A stretch of 64,000 nucleotides of DNA from Ignavibacteria bacterium (GTDB lineage Bacteria > Bacteroidota > Ignavibacteria > Kapaibacteriales > Kapaibacteriaceae): assembly GCA_016707005.1 (NCBI GenBank), contig JADJIQ010000005.1, positions 1,012,001 through 1,076,000 of the forward strand, read 5' to 3'. The notes beneath the pieces were generated by a model, which searched no databases, was not told the DNA's origin, and saw only the letters and a program-made list of their open reading frames with translations. Position numbers and translations under genes: made by a program. Every line of letters starts with the position of its first letter. Position 1 is the stretch's first letter. Below, one piece after another: positions 37,350-46,473 of the stretch.

Positions 37350-37390
37350 TGTACACTCCTCTACCGTGACTCCACCCCGAGGTCAATATA

Positions 37391-37518
37391 CAGTTAGTCA
37401 GTTACAGAGTTACGCAGTTACTCAGTTACGGGGTTACTGGGTTACGGGGTTACTGGGTTACGGGGTTACAGGGTTACGGGGTTACTGGGTTACGGGGTTG
37501 CGGGGTTACGGGGTTTGT
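37391..37518. repeat. 8-bp tandem array, about 16 copies (GGGTTACG type)
   Basis: Sixteen octamers in register from 37391: CAGTTAGT, CAGTTACA, then mostly GGGTTACG and GGGTTACT, ending GGGTTTGT. On the other strand each copy carries TAA (GTAAC). It fills the gap between the DinB-like and acyl-CoA dehydrogenase genes and faces an inverted array at 37541. Confidence 0.95.
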
Positions 37519-37540
37519 GATGGTGGGATTCCGTAATCTT

Positions 37541-37588
37541 GTAACCGAGTAACCGAGTAACCGAGTAACCGAGTAACCGAGTAACTGA
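37541..37588. repeat. Inverted 8-bp array, six copies (GTAACCGA)
   Basis: Six octamers GTAACCGA (last GTAACTGA), the reverse complement of TCGGTTAC and so inverted relative to the array at 37391-37518 across a 22-bp spacer. It ends 7 bp before the ATG at 37596. The two arms could pair into a long imperfect stem. Confidence 0.95.
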
Positions 37589-37595
37589 GACTCCA

Positions 37596-38759
37596 ATGTT
37601 TACACACCCAGACTATTACAACATCGACGAGCTCCTCACTGAGGAGGAGAAACTTGTACGTCAGACCGTTCGGGACTTCGTTGACAACGAGATCCTGCCG
37701 ATCATTGAGCACAGCGCTCGGGAGGGTGTGTTTCCGCTCCATTTGGTCAAGAAGATGGCGGAGATCGGCCTGTTTGGGATCACCCTGCCCCCTGAATATG
37801 GCGGAGCGGGGATGAACTACATGTGTTATGGGTTGGCCATGCAGGAGCTTGAGCGCGGCGATTCCGGGATCCGGTCTTTTGCCTCGGTCCAAAGCTCCCT
37901 GGTGATGTACCCCATTTACACGTACGGTTCCGAAGAGCAGAAGCAGAAGTGGCTCCCTCGCCTTGCAGCGGGTGATGCGATCGGGTGTTTCGGACTCACA
38001 GAGCCGGATGCCGGATCCAACCCTTCGGCCATGGTCACGAACGCCAAGAAGGTAGATGGCGGATTCATCCTCAACGGCGCCAAAATGTGGATCACCAACG
38101 GCACCCTGGCCGATGTGGCCGTTGTCTGGGCAAAGCTGGATGGGGTGGTAAGGGGCTTCTTGGTCGAAAAAGGCATGAAGGGCTTTACGGCGCCGGAAAT
38201 GAAGGGTAAGCACTCGCTACGGGCTTCGGTAACGTCGGAATTGGTCTTCCAGGACGTTTTTCTACCAGAAGAGAACATTCTACCGGGCGTGGAAGGTCTC
38301 CGCGGACCGTTGTCGTGCCTGACCCAGGCGCGGTACGGCATCTCCTGGGGCGTGGTTGGTGCAGCTATGTCGTGTTATGACTCTTCCCTGAACTACGCCA
38401 AGAGCCGTATCGCCTTTGACAGGCCGATCGCCGGATTCCAGCTTATCCAGGACAAACTCGTTTGGATGCTCAATGAGATCACGAAGGCCCAGCTGCTGTG
38501 CTGGCGTCTCGCTAAGATCAAAGAAAACAACACCTTACGACCACAACACGTATCCCTGGCCAAGCGCAATAACTGCGAAATGGCCCTCACCATCGCCCGT
38601 ATGAGTCGCGAGATCCACGGTGCCAACGGCATTCTGGATGAATATCCTGTGATGCGTCACGCTGCCAACCTAGAGTCTGTAAAGACCTATGAAGGCACCC
38701 ATGAAATGCACACCCTGATCATTGGTCAGGACATTACGGGGATTTCAGCCTTCAGTTGA
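37596..38759 (+). CDS. gcdH: Glutaryl-CoA dehydrogenase-like acyl-CoA dehydrogenase
   Basis: FAD enzyme of 387 residues that oxidises and decarboxylates glutaryl-CoA to crotonyl-CoA in lysine, hydroxylysine and tryptophan catabolism. Hallmarks typical of the GCDH branch: RSFASVQSSLVMYPIYTYGS, GCFGLTEPDAGSNP, KMWITNGTLADVAVVWAK, LTQARYGISWGVVGAAM and the C-terminal VKTYEGTHEMHTLIIGQDIT, where the Glu in YEGT is the catalytic base. ATG 37596 lies just after an octamer array. The TGA stop overlaps the first unit of another array (38758). With kmo in the same window it suggests aromatic amino-acid catabolism, though intermediate steps are not seen here. Confidence 0.9.
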   Translation: MFTHPDYYNIDELLTEEEKLVRQTVRDFVDNEILPIIEHSAREGVFPLHLVKKMAEIGLFGITLPPEYGGAGMNYMCYGLAMQELERGDSGIRSFASVQSSLVMYPIYTYGSEEQKQKWLPRLAAGDAIGCFGLTEPDAGSNPSAMVTNAKKVDGGFILNGAKMWITNGTLADVAVVWAKLDGVVRGFLVEKGMKGFTAPEMKGKHSLRASVTSELVFQDVFLPEENILPGVEGLRGPLSCLTQARYGISWGVVGAAMSCYDSSLNYAKSRIAFDRPIAGFQLIQDKLVWMLNEITKAQLLCWRLAKIKENNTLRPQHVSLAKRNNCEMALTIARMSREIHGANGILDEYPVMRHAANLESVKTYEGTHEMHTLIIGQDITGISAFS

Positions 38760-38795
38760 ACAGCGAACAGTGAACAGCGAACAGCGAATAGCGAC
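38758..38795. repeat. 7-bp tandem array at the gcdH stop codon
   Basis: Heptamers GAACAGC, GAACAGT, GAACAGC, GAACAGC, GAATAGC, GAC. The first copy overlaps the gcdH TGA (38757-38759). Inverted copies (GCTGTTC, GCTGATC) occur at 38871-38892. Confidence 0.9.
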
Positions 38796-38801
38796 GGTAA
38801 A

Positions 38802-38819
38802 GGCACGGCATGCCGTGCC
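38802..38819. repeat. Perfect 18-bp palindrome
   Basis: GGCACGGCATGCCGTGCC, a loopless 9+9 palindrome between the array at 38758 and its inverted copies. It may act as a protein-binding site or, on the RNA, as part of the gcdH 3' end. No T-run follows, so it is not a standard terminator. Confidence 0.8.
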
Positions 38820-38870
38820 CCAATGACCACCAACAGCGAATGGGTGGATGTGGATAAATCTTTGGGGGCA

Positions 38871-38892
38871 GGTCGCTGTTCGCTGATCGCTC
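38871..38892. repeat. Inverted copies of the 38758 heptamer array
   Basis: Contains GCTGTTC and GCTGATC units, reverse complements of GAACAGC-type heptamers, about 75 bp from the direct array. It lies immediately before the candidate rimP promoter box. Confidence 0.75.
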
Positions 38893-38894
38893 CT

Positions 38895-38902
38895 TATATT
38901 TG
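38895..38902 (+). promoter_or_regulatory. Candidate promoter box of the rimP-nusA-infB operon
   Basis: TATATTTG matches TAnnTTTG exactly. It lies 15 bp before the leader hairpin at 38917, giving a plausible transcript start near 38908. The -33 region is not a clear TTG. Confidence 0.5.
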
Positions 38903-38916
38903 TGACTGCGATGAAG

Positions 38917-38951
38917 GGTGGGCTTTTTCAGAGCCCACTTTTTGTTTTTGG
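38917..38951 (+). promoter_or_regulatory. Leader hairpin upstream of rimP, attenuator-like
   Basis: Stem GTGGGCT (38918-38924) and AGCCCAC (38932-38938), extended by a G-T pair, followed by a T-rich tract TTTTTTGTTTTTG. This is a terminator-shaped hairpin between the promoter box and the rimP start. Short terminator-like hairpins before rimP are known in other bacteria (rimP leader). Confidence 0.65.
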
Positions 38952-38977
38952 CAACGACTCACTAATGACGGAGATCT

Positions 38978-39445
38978 GTGAAGGAGAACCTGCCGGAATC
39001 GATCCGGACCGCGATCAACGATGCCTGCATCGAAGCGGGGGTTATTCTCATAGACGTAGTGGTTCGAGGTCAAGCGGCGCAATTGGTAGTGGACATCTTC
39101 ATTGATACCCCCGAGGGCATCACCCACGATCATTGCCGGGCCGTTAGCCGCGGCTTGGACGAACGGCTGGAGAACGACGAATTCGCCGGCCGCCTTCGGG
39201 CGGTCGATGTGTCTTCGCCCGGAGCTGACGCTCCGGTGAAGCATCTATGGCAATTGACAAAAAGTGTCGGCAGAACGGTGCGCGTGGTTCATAGCACCGA
39301 CGGCTCGATCATCGAGGGCACGCTTATGCGGGTTGATGATGAGGGTCTGGACGTTCAGCCGGTGCAATCAAAGAAGGATCCCAAGCCCCTTGTTACGCTT
39401 CACGCAGCGGACATCAAAGAGGCAAGGGTGGTGATTAAGATCTAG
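38978..39445 (+). CDS. rimP: Ribosome maturation factor RimP
   Basis: Cytoplasmic 30S assembly factor, 155 residues. GTG start at 38978 follows CGGAG. The N-terminal domain has VILIDVVVRGQAAQLVVDIF and the conserved PEGITHDHCRAVSRGLDERL, then VDVSSPGADAPVKHL (the family SSPG block), and a C-terminal SH3-like domain. First gene of the conserved rimP-nusA-infB-rbfA-truB-ribF-rpsO-pnp cluster. A terminator-like leader hairpin precedes it. Confidence 0.92.
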   Translation: MKENLPESIRTAINDACIEAGVILIDVVVRGQAAQLVVDIFIDTPEGITHDHCRAVSRGLDERLENDEFAGRLRAVDVSSPGADAPVKHLWQLTKSVGRTVRVVHSTDGSIIEGTLMRVDDEGLDVQPVQSKKDPKPLVTLHAADIKEARVVIKI

Positions 39446-39454
39446 GACGAAATC

Positions 39455-40921
39455 ATGGCACGCCGTAAGGTCAAACAACAGGTCGATAACAAGAAGCTCA
39501 TCATCGAAGCCTTCAATGAGATGGCGCGTGAAAAGAGTATTGATCGCGACCTCTTGCAAGGCATCGTTGAAGAGACGTTGTCTGCGATGGTGCGTAAGAA
39601 GTATGGTTTGGAATCAAACTTCGACATCATCGTGAACATGGAGAAGGGTGACATCGAGATCTACCTCATGCGAGAGATCGTTGAGGAAGTAGAGAACGCC
39701 GAACTCCAGATCTCAGCAGAAGAGTACACCGAGAAGACGGGCGAAGCTCCGGTGATCGGCGATGAATACATCGAAGAGATCACGCTCGAGAACATCGCGG
39801 ACTCCTTTGGTCGGCGCCTTATCGCACAGGCTATTCAGAATCTCAACCAGCGTATTCGCGACGTTGAGAAGGATAACATCTACGAAGAGTATGCCAAGCG
39901 TGTTGGTGAGATCATCATCGGCGAGATCTATCAAGTACGCCCGAACAATGTACTTGTGATGCACAACAAGGTTGAGATGCGCCTTCCTCGCGAAGAGCAG
40001 ATCCCTACGGAGCGTCTCAAGAAGAATCAGCAAGTAAAGGCCATTCTCAAGGAAGTTCGTCGCTCCGGCGGCGCAACGGGTCTTCCGGACCTCATCCTTT
40101 CGCGTGCAGACGATTCCTACATGGCGCGTCTGTTCGAGCAAGAGATCCCCGAGATCTATGACGGCATCATTGAGATCCGTGCAATTGCACGTGAACCAGG
40201 TGAGCGCGCAAAGGTGGCGGTAACGTCATTCGATGAGCGTGTGGATCCGGTTGGCGCTTGCGTCGGTATGAAGGGTATTCGTATCCATTCTATCGTGCGT
40301 GAACTTGGAAACGAGAACATCGACATCATCGAATACACGGAAGATCCGCGTCTGTTCATTGCTCGTGCGCTTTCGCCGGCAAAGGTTCGTGACGTACAGA
40401 TCTCGCAGGATGGTCACCAAGCAACGGTGATCGTGCCGGACGATCAAGTCTCTCTTGCCATTGGCAAGCAAGGTCAGAACGTCCGCCTCGCATCGAAACT
40501 CACAGGCTACTCGCTGTCTCTTGTGAAGGAAGGCGCGGAGGACATCGAACTCATCGAGTTCCGTGATGAGATCGGTCGCGACGTCTTCGATCAACTCATT
40601 CAGGCTGGCGTCGATACCGCCCGTGAGTTCCTTGAGGCAGAGCCGGCGATGCTGCTGGCCATCGCACCGAAGGAGAAGATCGTGCGCATCCGCACGGTGA
40701 TGCTCGAAGAATTTGAAGAACGTGAGAACCAAGACTACCTCGTTGCCCTGGATGAAGCTGCAACAGCAGCTGAGCTGGGAGAAGAGGCGGTTGAGGTAGC
40801 AGAAGACATCGCCGAATCGTATGCCGAGGACACACCGGAAGTGTACGAGCCGAGCGAAGAAGAAGCCCCGTCTGATACTGAAGTGGTATCTGAAGACGGA
40901 GACGAACAGGCAGCGGAATAA
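39455..40921 (+). CDS. nusA: Transcription termination/antitermination factor NusA
   Basis: RNA-polymerase-associated factor, 488 residues. Order: N-terminal RNAP-binding domain (1-130), S1 domain (about 135-205, VGEIIIGEIYQVRPNNVLV), two KH domains (about 215-355, with RVDPVGACVGMKGIRIHSI and SLAIGKQGQNVRLASKLTGY), then a helical part and an acidic tail rich in Glu and Asp. It lies 9 bp after rimP and 11 bp before infB. Confidence 0.97.
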   Translation: MARRKVKQQVDNKKLIIEAFNEMAREKSIDRDLLQGIVEETLSAMVRKKYGLESNFDIIVNMEKGDIEIYLMREIVEEVENAELQISAEEYTEKTGEAPVIGDEYIEEITLENIADSFGRRLIAQAIQNLNQRIRDVEKDNIYEEYAKRVGEIIIGEIYQVRPNNVLVMHNKVEMRLPREEQIPTERLKKNQQVKAILKEVRRSGGATGLPDLILSRADDSYMARLFEQEIPEIYDGIIEIRAIAREPGERAKVAVTSFDERVDPVGACVGMKGIRIHSIVRELGNENIDIIEYTEDPRLFIARALSPAKVRDVQISQDGHQATVIVPDDQVSLAIGKQGQNVRLASKLTGYSLSLVKEGAEDIELIEFRDEIGRDVFDQLIQAGVDTAREFLEAEPAMLLAIAPKEKIVRIRTVMLEEFEERENQDYLVALDEAATAAELGEEAVEVAEDIAESYAEDTPEVYEPSEEEAPSDTEVVSEDGDEQAAE

Positions 40922-40932
40922 CAGAAGGGTGT

Positions 40933-43900
40933 ATGGCTGGGTCCACTGGAAATAAGCTATTTAAGATCGCAAGTCAGATCAACATCGGTCGCGACGCGAT
41001 CGTGGAATATCTTGCCTCGAAGGGTCATAAGATCGAGAACAAGGCTACCACGGTTCTGTCCGATGAGCAGTCTGATCTCGTCATCGAAAAGTTTGCGAAA
41101 GAACTCAAGACCGCGCAGAAACAGCGCGAGAAGGTTCAACGCCAACAACAGGTGCGCAAGACTCAACTTGAGCAGGGCAGCGCCGTTTCGATCGACACCA
41201 TCGCGGAAGCACACGAGCGTGAGCGTGAGATCGAAGAGCGCCTTGAGCGCCCTGCCGATTCCCACACGGAAGAGACGCCACAGGTAGAAGCAGCCGCACC
41301 GGTCGCTCCGCCTCCTGCAGCTCCGGTCGTAGTTGCAGAAGCACCGGCAGCACCCGTTGTTGCAGAAGTGCCCGAACCACCAACAGCTCCAGAAGCTGCT
41401 CCCGTTGTTGCTGAAACACCGGCACCGGCAGCAGTTCCTGAACCTGTTCCTACCCCAGCGCCAGAACCGGAATCAACCGGTCCTGCAGTTGGAGCGGTGA
41501 TCGACCTGAGCGCCATCGGCAAGCCGAAGGAAGAGCCAAAGCCAACACCGCCACCACTGCCGAAACAGACTGCGAAGTCCACCCCTCCGTCAAAGGCAGT
41601 TCCTGCACCGGCAGCCCCAGTGGCTCCTCCGGTCGCAGAAGAAGCCGCTCCCGCAGAGGCCGCTGCACCTGTTGAAGGTGAAGCGCCAGCAGCTGCCGGA
41701 GAAGAAGGTGACGGAACAAAGGCAAAACGCAAGCGCAAGGGCGTGATCGAAGTCGAATACAAGCCGGGCGGAAACGCTCAGCTTCGCGGACTTACCGTAC
41801 TTGGGAAGATCGATCTTACGCCGAAGGCGCCACCGCGTCCGAAGCGTAATGAGCGAGGACCTGCCGGACGCGAAGGCGGACCGCGCGGTGCGATCGGCGA
41901 TCAATTGGCTGCACGCGGCAAGGGCCCGGGTCAAGGTCAAGGCGGATCAGCCACAGGCGGCAGCGCCGGCGGCGGATTCAGCACGAACCGTCCACCACGG
42001 CCGGGCGGCGGCGGACCAACAAGTCCGGGACTCGGACAATCTGCAGCAGCAAAGAAAGCAGCAGACAAAAAGCGTAAGGCACCGGTCAAGGGCATGCGCA
42101 CGCAGGTCTCTGACTCGGATGTGGAACGCGCGATCAGGCAGACGCTCTCCGGAATGGAACTCAATCCAACGGGTGGACGTGCCAAGCTTCGCCAACGCAA
42201 GCGCATGGAGCGCGAGGAAAAAGCTGCGATCCGTCAAGAAGAAAGAGCTCGCGAAGACAATACGCTTCGCTTGTCAGAATTCGTGACAACGGCTGACCTT
42301 GCGAACATGATGCGCGTTACGGCATCAGACATCATCATGAAATGTATGAGCCTTGGTTTGATGGTATCCATCAACCAACGTCTCGATAAGGACACGATCA
42401 CCCTCATCGCATCCGACTATGGATACGAAGTGTCGTTCCTTGATGATCAATCCGAACAGGATGTGGAAGACGATGTTGATGCAGAGGAAACACTGCGTCC
42501 ACGCTCGCCGATCGTAACGATCATGGGCCACGTTGACCACGGTAAAACATCGTTGTTGGACCACATCCGCAATGCGAACGTTGTTGCCGGCGAAGCCGGC
42601 GGTATCACGCAGCACATCGGCGCCTATCGTGTAGAGACAGATTCCGGTCGCTCTATCACGTTCCTTGATACACCTGGTCACGAAGCCTTTACAGCCATGC
42701 GTGCCCGCGGTGCTCAGGTCACAGACATCGTGGTGCTCGTTGTTGCTGCCGATGATAGTGTGATGCCTCAAACGATCGAGGCTATTTCGCACGCGCAAGC
42801 TGCGAACGTGCCGATCGTTGTTGCCATCAACAAGGTGGATCGTCCGGAGTCAAACCCGGATCGTATCCGCCAACAACTCGCAGATCACGGTGTTCTTGTT
42901 GAAGACTGGGGCGGTAAGTATCAAGTAGCAGAGATCTCTGCCAAGCTTGGTACGAACATCCCTCAGCTTCTCGAGAAGATCCTCCTCGAAGCCGACATCC
43001 TTGAACTCAAGGCCAACCCCGATCGCAACGCTCGTGCAACGGTCATCGAAGCACACGTTGATAAGGGGCGTGGTAATGTTGTGACGGTCATCGTGCAAAA
43101 GGGTACACTCAACGTAGGCGACATCTTCGTCTGCGGTCAGTTTGCCGGACGCGTGCGAGCCATGTTCGATGAACGTGGTAATCGTATGGACTCTGCCGGA
43201 CCATCCATGCCTGCTCAGGTCACCGGTTTCGACGGATTGCCGAACTCCGGAGACATCCTCTACGAAATGGAAACGGATGCCGAAGCCCGCGATGTGGCAA
43301 CACGTCGCCAGCAGCTTCGCCGCGAACAGCAGTTCCGCGGTATGCGTCACATGACACTCGACGATATCTCAGCGCAGATCCAACAGGGTGGCGTGAAGGA
43401 ACTCCGACTGATCGTTCGTGCAGACGTGAGCGGTTCGGTGGAAGCTCTCTCCGATTCGTTGCAGAAACTGTCAACACCGGAAGTAAAGGTACACATCATC
43501 TTCAAGGCTGTTGGTGCGATCACCGAGAGCGACGTAATGCTTGCATCGGCCTCCGATGCCGTCATCGTCGGCTTCCAAGTGAACACCTCGCCGGCCGCTC
43601 GCAAGGTTGCCGAAGCAGAGAATGTGGATGTTCGCCTCTACTCCATCATCTACGACTGTATCAACGAAGTTCAGCTCGCTCTCGAAGGTATGCTCACTCC
43701 TGACATCAAGGAAGAGATCACCTCCGGCGTTGAAGTTCGCGCGATCTTCAAGATCAGCAAACTCGGAACCATCGCGGGCTGTTACGTCCTCACAGGCAAG
43801 ATCACGCGGAACGACAAGGTGCGCGTCCTGCGCGACGGATTTGAGATCTTCAAGGGAACTCTCTCCTCGCTCAAGCGCGTCAAGGATGACGTTCGCGAAG

Positions 43901-44010
43901 TGGATGCCGGCTACGAGTGCGGTATCGCACTCAACGGCTTCAATGACCTCGAAGTAGGGGACATCATTGAAGGCTACAAGACAATTGAAGTGAAACGGAA
44001 GTTGTCCTGA
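40933..44010 (+). CDS. infB: Translation initiation factor IF-2
   Basis: GTPase that brings initiator tRNA to the ribosome, 1025 residues. Residues 1-60 are an IF2_N domain ([20 protein letters not shown]). Residues about 95-390 are a low-complexity Ala/Pro/Glu then Gly/Arg/Lys-rich linker. The G domain shows G1 [10 protein letters not shown]2 [11 protein letters not shown]3 DTPGHEAF, G4 NKVDRP and G5 SAKLG. Domains II to IV follow to the C-terminus. The long linker is common in IF-2 of Bacteroidota and actinobacteria. Confidence 0.97.
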   Translation: MAGSTGNKLFKIASQINIGRDAIVEYLASKGHKIENKATTVLSDEQSDLVIEKFAKELKTAQKQREKVQRQQQVRKTQLEQGSAVSIDTIAEAHEREREIEERLERPADSHTEETPQVEAAAPVAPPPAAPVVVAEAPAAPVVAEVPEPPTAPEAAPVVAETPAPAAVPEPVPTPAPEPESTGPAVGAVIDLSAIGKPKEEPKPTPPPLPKQTAKSTPPSKAVPAPAAPVAPPVAEEAAPAEAAAPVEGEAPAAAGEEGDGTKAKRKRKGVIEVEYKPGGNAQLRGLTVLGKIDLTPKAPPRPKRNERGPAGREGGPRGAIGDQLAARGKGPGQGQGGSATGGSAGGGFSTNRPPRPGGGGPTSPGLGQSAAAKKAADKKRKAPVKGMRTQVSDSDVERAIRQTLSGMELNPTGGRAKLRQRKRMEREEKAAIRQEERAREDNTLRLSEFVTTADLANMMRVTASDIIMKCMSLGLMVSINQRLDKDTITLIASDYGYEVSFLDDQSEQDVEDDVDAEETLRPRSPIVTIMGHVDHGKTSLLDHIRNANVVAGEAGGITQHIGAYRVETDSGRSITFLDTPGHEAFTAMRARGAQVTDIVVLVVAADDSVMPQTIEAISHAQAANVPIVVAINKVDRPESNPDRIRQQLADHGVLVEDWGGKYQVAEISAKLGTNIPQLLEKILLEADILELKANPDRNARATVIEAHVDKGRGNVVTVIVQKGTLNVGDIFVCGQFAGRVRAMFDERGNRMDSAGPSMPAQVTGFDGLPNSGDILYEMETDAEARDVATRRQQLRREQQFRGMRHMTLDDISAQIQQGGVKELRLIVRADVSGSVEALSDSLQKLSTPEVKVHIIFKAVGAITESDVMLASASDAVIVGFQVNTSPAARKVAEAENVDVRLYSIIYDCINEVQLALEGMLTPDIKEEITSGVEVRAIFKISKLGTIAGCYVLTGKITRNDKVRVLRDGFEIFKGTLSSLKRVKDDVREVDAGYECGIALNGFNDLEVGDIIEGYKTIEVKRKLS

Positions 44011-44012
44011 CC

Positions 44013-44396
44013 GTGTCGATTCGAACCGAAAGAGTGGCGGGCGAGATCCAGAAAGCCCTGGCAGCGCCCCTTCGATCGATCTCTGAAGAGATCTCGGCGG
44101 GATTTATCACCGTTACGGAGGTCCGGCTCTCACCGGATCTTCAAACAGCGCGTGTCTATCTCAGCGTGTTCGGAGGAAAGCGTTCGCCGGCCGAAGTGCT
44201 CGATCATATCGAACAACACGAGTCCGGCAGATTGCGTCACCAACTCTCAAAGGCTGTGCGTCTGCGGTATGCACCACAACTGCGGTTCTATATCGACGAT
44301 TCACTCGATCGCGCTCAACGCATCGAGGCATTGCTCGATAGTGTGAAACCGAAGGACGAAGAAGCTCCGGCTGACGGTGAACAACATGACGAATGA
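44013..44396 (+). CDS. rbfA: Ribosome-binding factor A
   Basis: Cold-related 30S maturation factor, 127 residues with a KH-like fold. GTG start 2 bp after infB. Visible blocks are RTERVAGEIQKALAAPLR, GFITVTEVRLSPDLQTARVY and the C-terminal LRYAPQLRFYIDDSLDRAQR, all typical. Its end overlaps the truB start by 11 bp. Confidence 0.95.
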   Translation: MSIRTERVAGEIQKALAAPLRSISEEISAGFITVTEVRLSPDLQTARVYLSVFGGKRSPAEVLDHIEQHESGRLRHQLSKAVRLRYAPQLRFYIDDSLDRAQRIEALLDSVKPKDEEAPADGEQHDE

Positions 44397-45123
44397 CAGA
44401 CCGCTCTTGGACCGAACATCGCTCGGTGATCTTGATGTGTGGTTGGAATCAGCTCGAACAGACGGTGCGATAGCGCTCATTGACAAAGAAACAGACTGGA
44501 CATCATTCGACTGTGTTGCGAAACTTCGCGGCCTCACACGAGTGAAAAGAGTGGGCCACGCCGGTACACTCGATCCTCTCGCTACGGGGCTCCTGGTGAT
44601 CTGCTTCGGCAAGGCTACCAAGGATATCGCAACGCTTCAGGATGATGACAAGGTGTATGACGTACAGGTCACACTCGGTGCAACGTCAACTACAGACGAT
44701 AGCGCGGGAGAGATCACAGACGTACAGAATGTACACCAACTCACTGATGCCGAGATCCTCGCAGCTCTGCTGGGATTCAAGGGAACGATAGACCAAACGC
44801 CCCCTGCCTACAGCGCAGTGAAACATCAAGGCAGACGTCAGTACGATCTCGCACGCGAGGGCAAGGAGTTCACTCCGAAGTCGCGTCAGGTAACGATCCA
44901 CTCCATCAGCAACGTTGTCATCAACTGGCCGGTGGTCTCCTGTACGATCCACTGCACAAAGGGAACCTACATCAGGTCCATTGCACGTGACCTCGGTGAT
45001 AGACTCGGCTGTGGTGGCTACGTAACAGCATTGCGAAGGACTCGTAGTGGCGGCTTTAGTGTGGAGCATGCACTTCGTATCGATGACGTACGCGCAGCCA
45101 TCCAAGAGAAGGCGGTTGTATGA
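44386..45123 (+). CDS. truB: tRNA pseudouridine(55) synthase
   Basis: Makes pseudouridine 55 in the T loop of tRNAs. From ATG 44386 the protein has 245 residues; a GTG at 44377 is an alternative. The catalytic aspartate lies in GHAGTLDPLATGLLVICFGKAT; YDVQVTLGATSTTDD and GTYIRSIARDLGDRL are also typical. It overlaps rbfA at its start and ribF by 4 bp at its end. Confidence 0.95.
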   Translation: MTNDRPLLDRTSLGDLDVWLESARTDGAIALIDKETDWTSFDCVAKLRGLTRVKRVGHAGTLDPLATGLLVICFGKATKDIATLQDDDKVYDVQVTLGATSTTDDSAGEITDVQNVHQLTDAEILAALLGFKGTIDQTPPAYSAVKHQGRRQYDLAREGKEFTPKSRQVTIHSISNVVINWPVVSCTIHCTKGTYIRSIARDLGDRLGCGGYVTALRRTRSGGFSVEHALRIDDVRAAIQEKAVV

Positions 45124-46079
45124 AGGTGGTGCGATTCGGTGTGGATGGTATCCCGTACAACGCCAAGACGGCGATCACCGTTGGTACGTTCGACGGTGTG
45201 CACTGTGGACACCAAGGCATCTTCTCTCGCATGAGAGCCGTTGCCGCGGAGAACAACGAACGCACGGTTGTTGTCACATTCGATCCGCACCCGCAGATCG
45301 TCTTGGCAAAGCAAGATCGAGAACCACTTCGTCTGCTCACATCGATCGATGAACGCTGCGAGCTTATGGAGAAGGCAGGGATCGATCTCGTCGTAGTGAT
45401 CGAGTTCTCAAAAGAATTCGCCGCAATGTCTGCAGAACAGTTCATCCGATCGGTCATCGTTGAAACGATCGGTGTACAACACTTCTTCATTGGTCACGAC
45501 CATTCCTTTGGCAAGGATCGTGGCGGTAATGAAGAGCTGTTGCAACAGCTTGGACACGAATTGAATTTTATGGTGGAAGGCATCCCGCCGCTGGTGTGCA
45601 ACGATATCGTTGTCAGCAGCACAAAGGTTCGCGCCGCCGTAAAAACAGGCAACGTAGAAGAAGCACACTCAATGCTTGGCAGACCATATGCCGTGCATGG
45701 GGTTGTGGTGAAAGGTGATGGCAGGGGGCGATCCCTTGGTATCCCAACCGCAAATGTGCAACCATTGGACAACGCAAAACTGCTGCCCGCCATTGGTATC
45801 TACGTTGTGTCGTCCGTGATCGAAGGTCGCACCTGCATTGGCATGGCCAGTATTGGTGTACGGCCAATGTTCACAACGGACACTGTGCCGACGCTTGAGG
45901 TGAACTACCTCGACATCGACATGGACCTGTATGGAAGAACGCTCAATGTGGAGTTTCATACGAGACTGCGCAACGAGGAGAACTATTCAACCGTGGACGA
46001 GCTTCTTGCTCAACTTGAAATTGACAGAACACAAACACGCATGTATCAACAACACATCATTGAACGGAGTAACTCATGA
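45120..46079 (+). CDS. ribF: Bifunctional riboflavin kinase / FAD synthetase
   Basis: Converts riboflavin to FMN and FMN to FAD, 319 residues. The N-terminal nucleotidyltransferase domain has VGTFDGVHCGHQGIF and the FFIGHDHSFGKDRGG block; the C-terminal kinase domain has GDGRGRSLGIPTANVQP and YGRTLNVEFHTRLRNEE. The start overlaps truB (ATGA) and the stop overlaps rpsO by 4 bp. Confidence 0.96.
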   Translation: MKVVRFGVDGIPYNAKTAITVGTFDGVHCGHQGIFSRMRAVAAENNERTVVVTFDPHPQIVLAKQDREPLRLLTSIDERCELMEKAGIDLVVVIEFSKEFAAMSAEQFIRSVIVETIGVQHFFIGHDHSFGKDRGGNEELLQQLGHELNFMVEGIPPLVCNDIVVSSTKVRAAVKTGNVEEAHSMLGRPYAVHGVVVKGDGRGRSLGIPTANVQPLDNAKLLPAIGIYVVSSVIEGRTCIGMASIGVRPMFTTDTVPTLEVNYLDIDMDLYGRTLNVEFHTRLRNEENYSTVDELLAQLEIDRTQTRMYQQHIIERSNS

Positions 46080-46342
46080 TCTCCAAAGAACGCAAGGCCG
46101 AGATCGTGCAAGCGCACGGCGGCACAGACAGCAATACCGGTAAGCCGGAAGTGCAGATCGCACTTTTGACGGAACACATCAAGGCTCTCTCCGGTCACTG
46201 CGAAACTCATCGCAAGGATCACCACTCACGTCGTGGCCTTATCATGCTCGTGGCCAAGCGGAAGAACTTGCTGGGGTATCTTCAAAAGAACAACATTCAG
46301 CGCTACCGCGAGATTCTCGCAGCACTCGGACTTCGCAAGTAA
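46076..46342 (+). CDS. rpsO: 30S ribosomal protein S15
   Basis: Primary 16S rRNA-binding protein, 88 residues, all helical. Contains NTGKPEVQIALLTEHIKALS, CETHRKDHHSRRGLIMLVAKR and LLGYLQKNNIQRYREILAAL. The ATG overlaps the ribF stop. A strong hairpin terminator follows, so pnp probably has its own or read-through expression. Confidence 0.97.
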   Translation: MISKERKAEIVQAHGGTDSNTGKPEVQIALLTEHIKALSGHCETHRKDHHSRRGLIMLVAKRKNLLGYLQKNNIQRYREILAALGLRK

Positions 46343-46350
46343 AACACATG

Positions 46351-46382
46351 GACGACGGCGCTTCTGGCGCCGTCGTCTGTTT
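46351..46382 (+). terminator. Hairpin terminator after rpsO
   Basis: Perfect 11-bp arms GACGACGGCGC (46351-46361) and GCGCCGTCGTC (46367-46377) with a 5-nt loop, then a weak T-rich TGTTTC. The T tract is short, so termination may be partial, allowing read-through into pnp. Confidence 0.75.
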
Positions 46383-46436
46383 CTGATCGAGGGTACAGAG
46401 ATACCCATTCTTCGGCATCGTGACACTCTTTGTCAA

Positions 46437-46456
46437 GGGGCTTTATGGTAAGCCCC
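46437..46456 (+). promoter_or_regulatory. Hairpin in the pnp leader
   Basis: GGGGCTT (46437-46443) pairs with AAGCCCC (46450-46456) across a 6-nt loop, 58 bp before the pnp ATG. In enterobacteria pnp is autoregulated through a leader stem processed by RNase III; whether this one acts similarly is unknown. Confidence 0.4.
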
Positions 46457-46473
46457 ACGACAAGGAGTGATGG

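Noticed and set aside
37391..37588. CRISPR array
   Set aside because: Units are 8 bp and directly adjacent with no spacers; no cas genes are nearby.
38802..38819. Rho-independent terminator for gcdH
   Set aside because: The palindrome has no loop and no T tract, so it is listed as a palindrome only.
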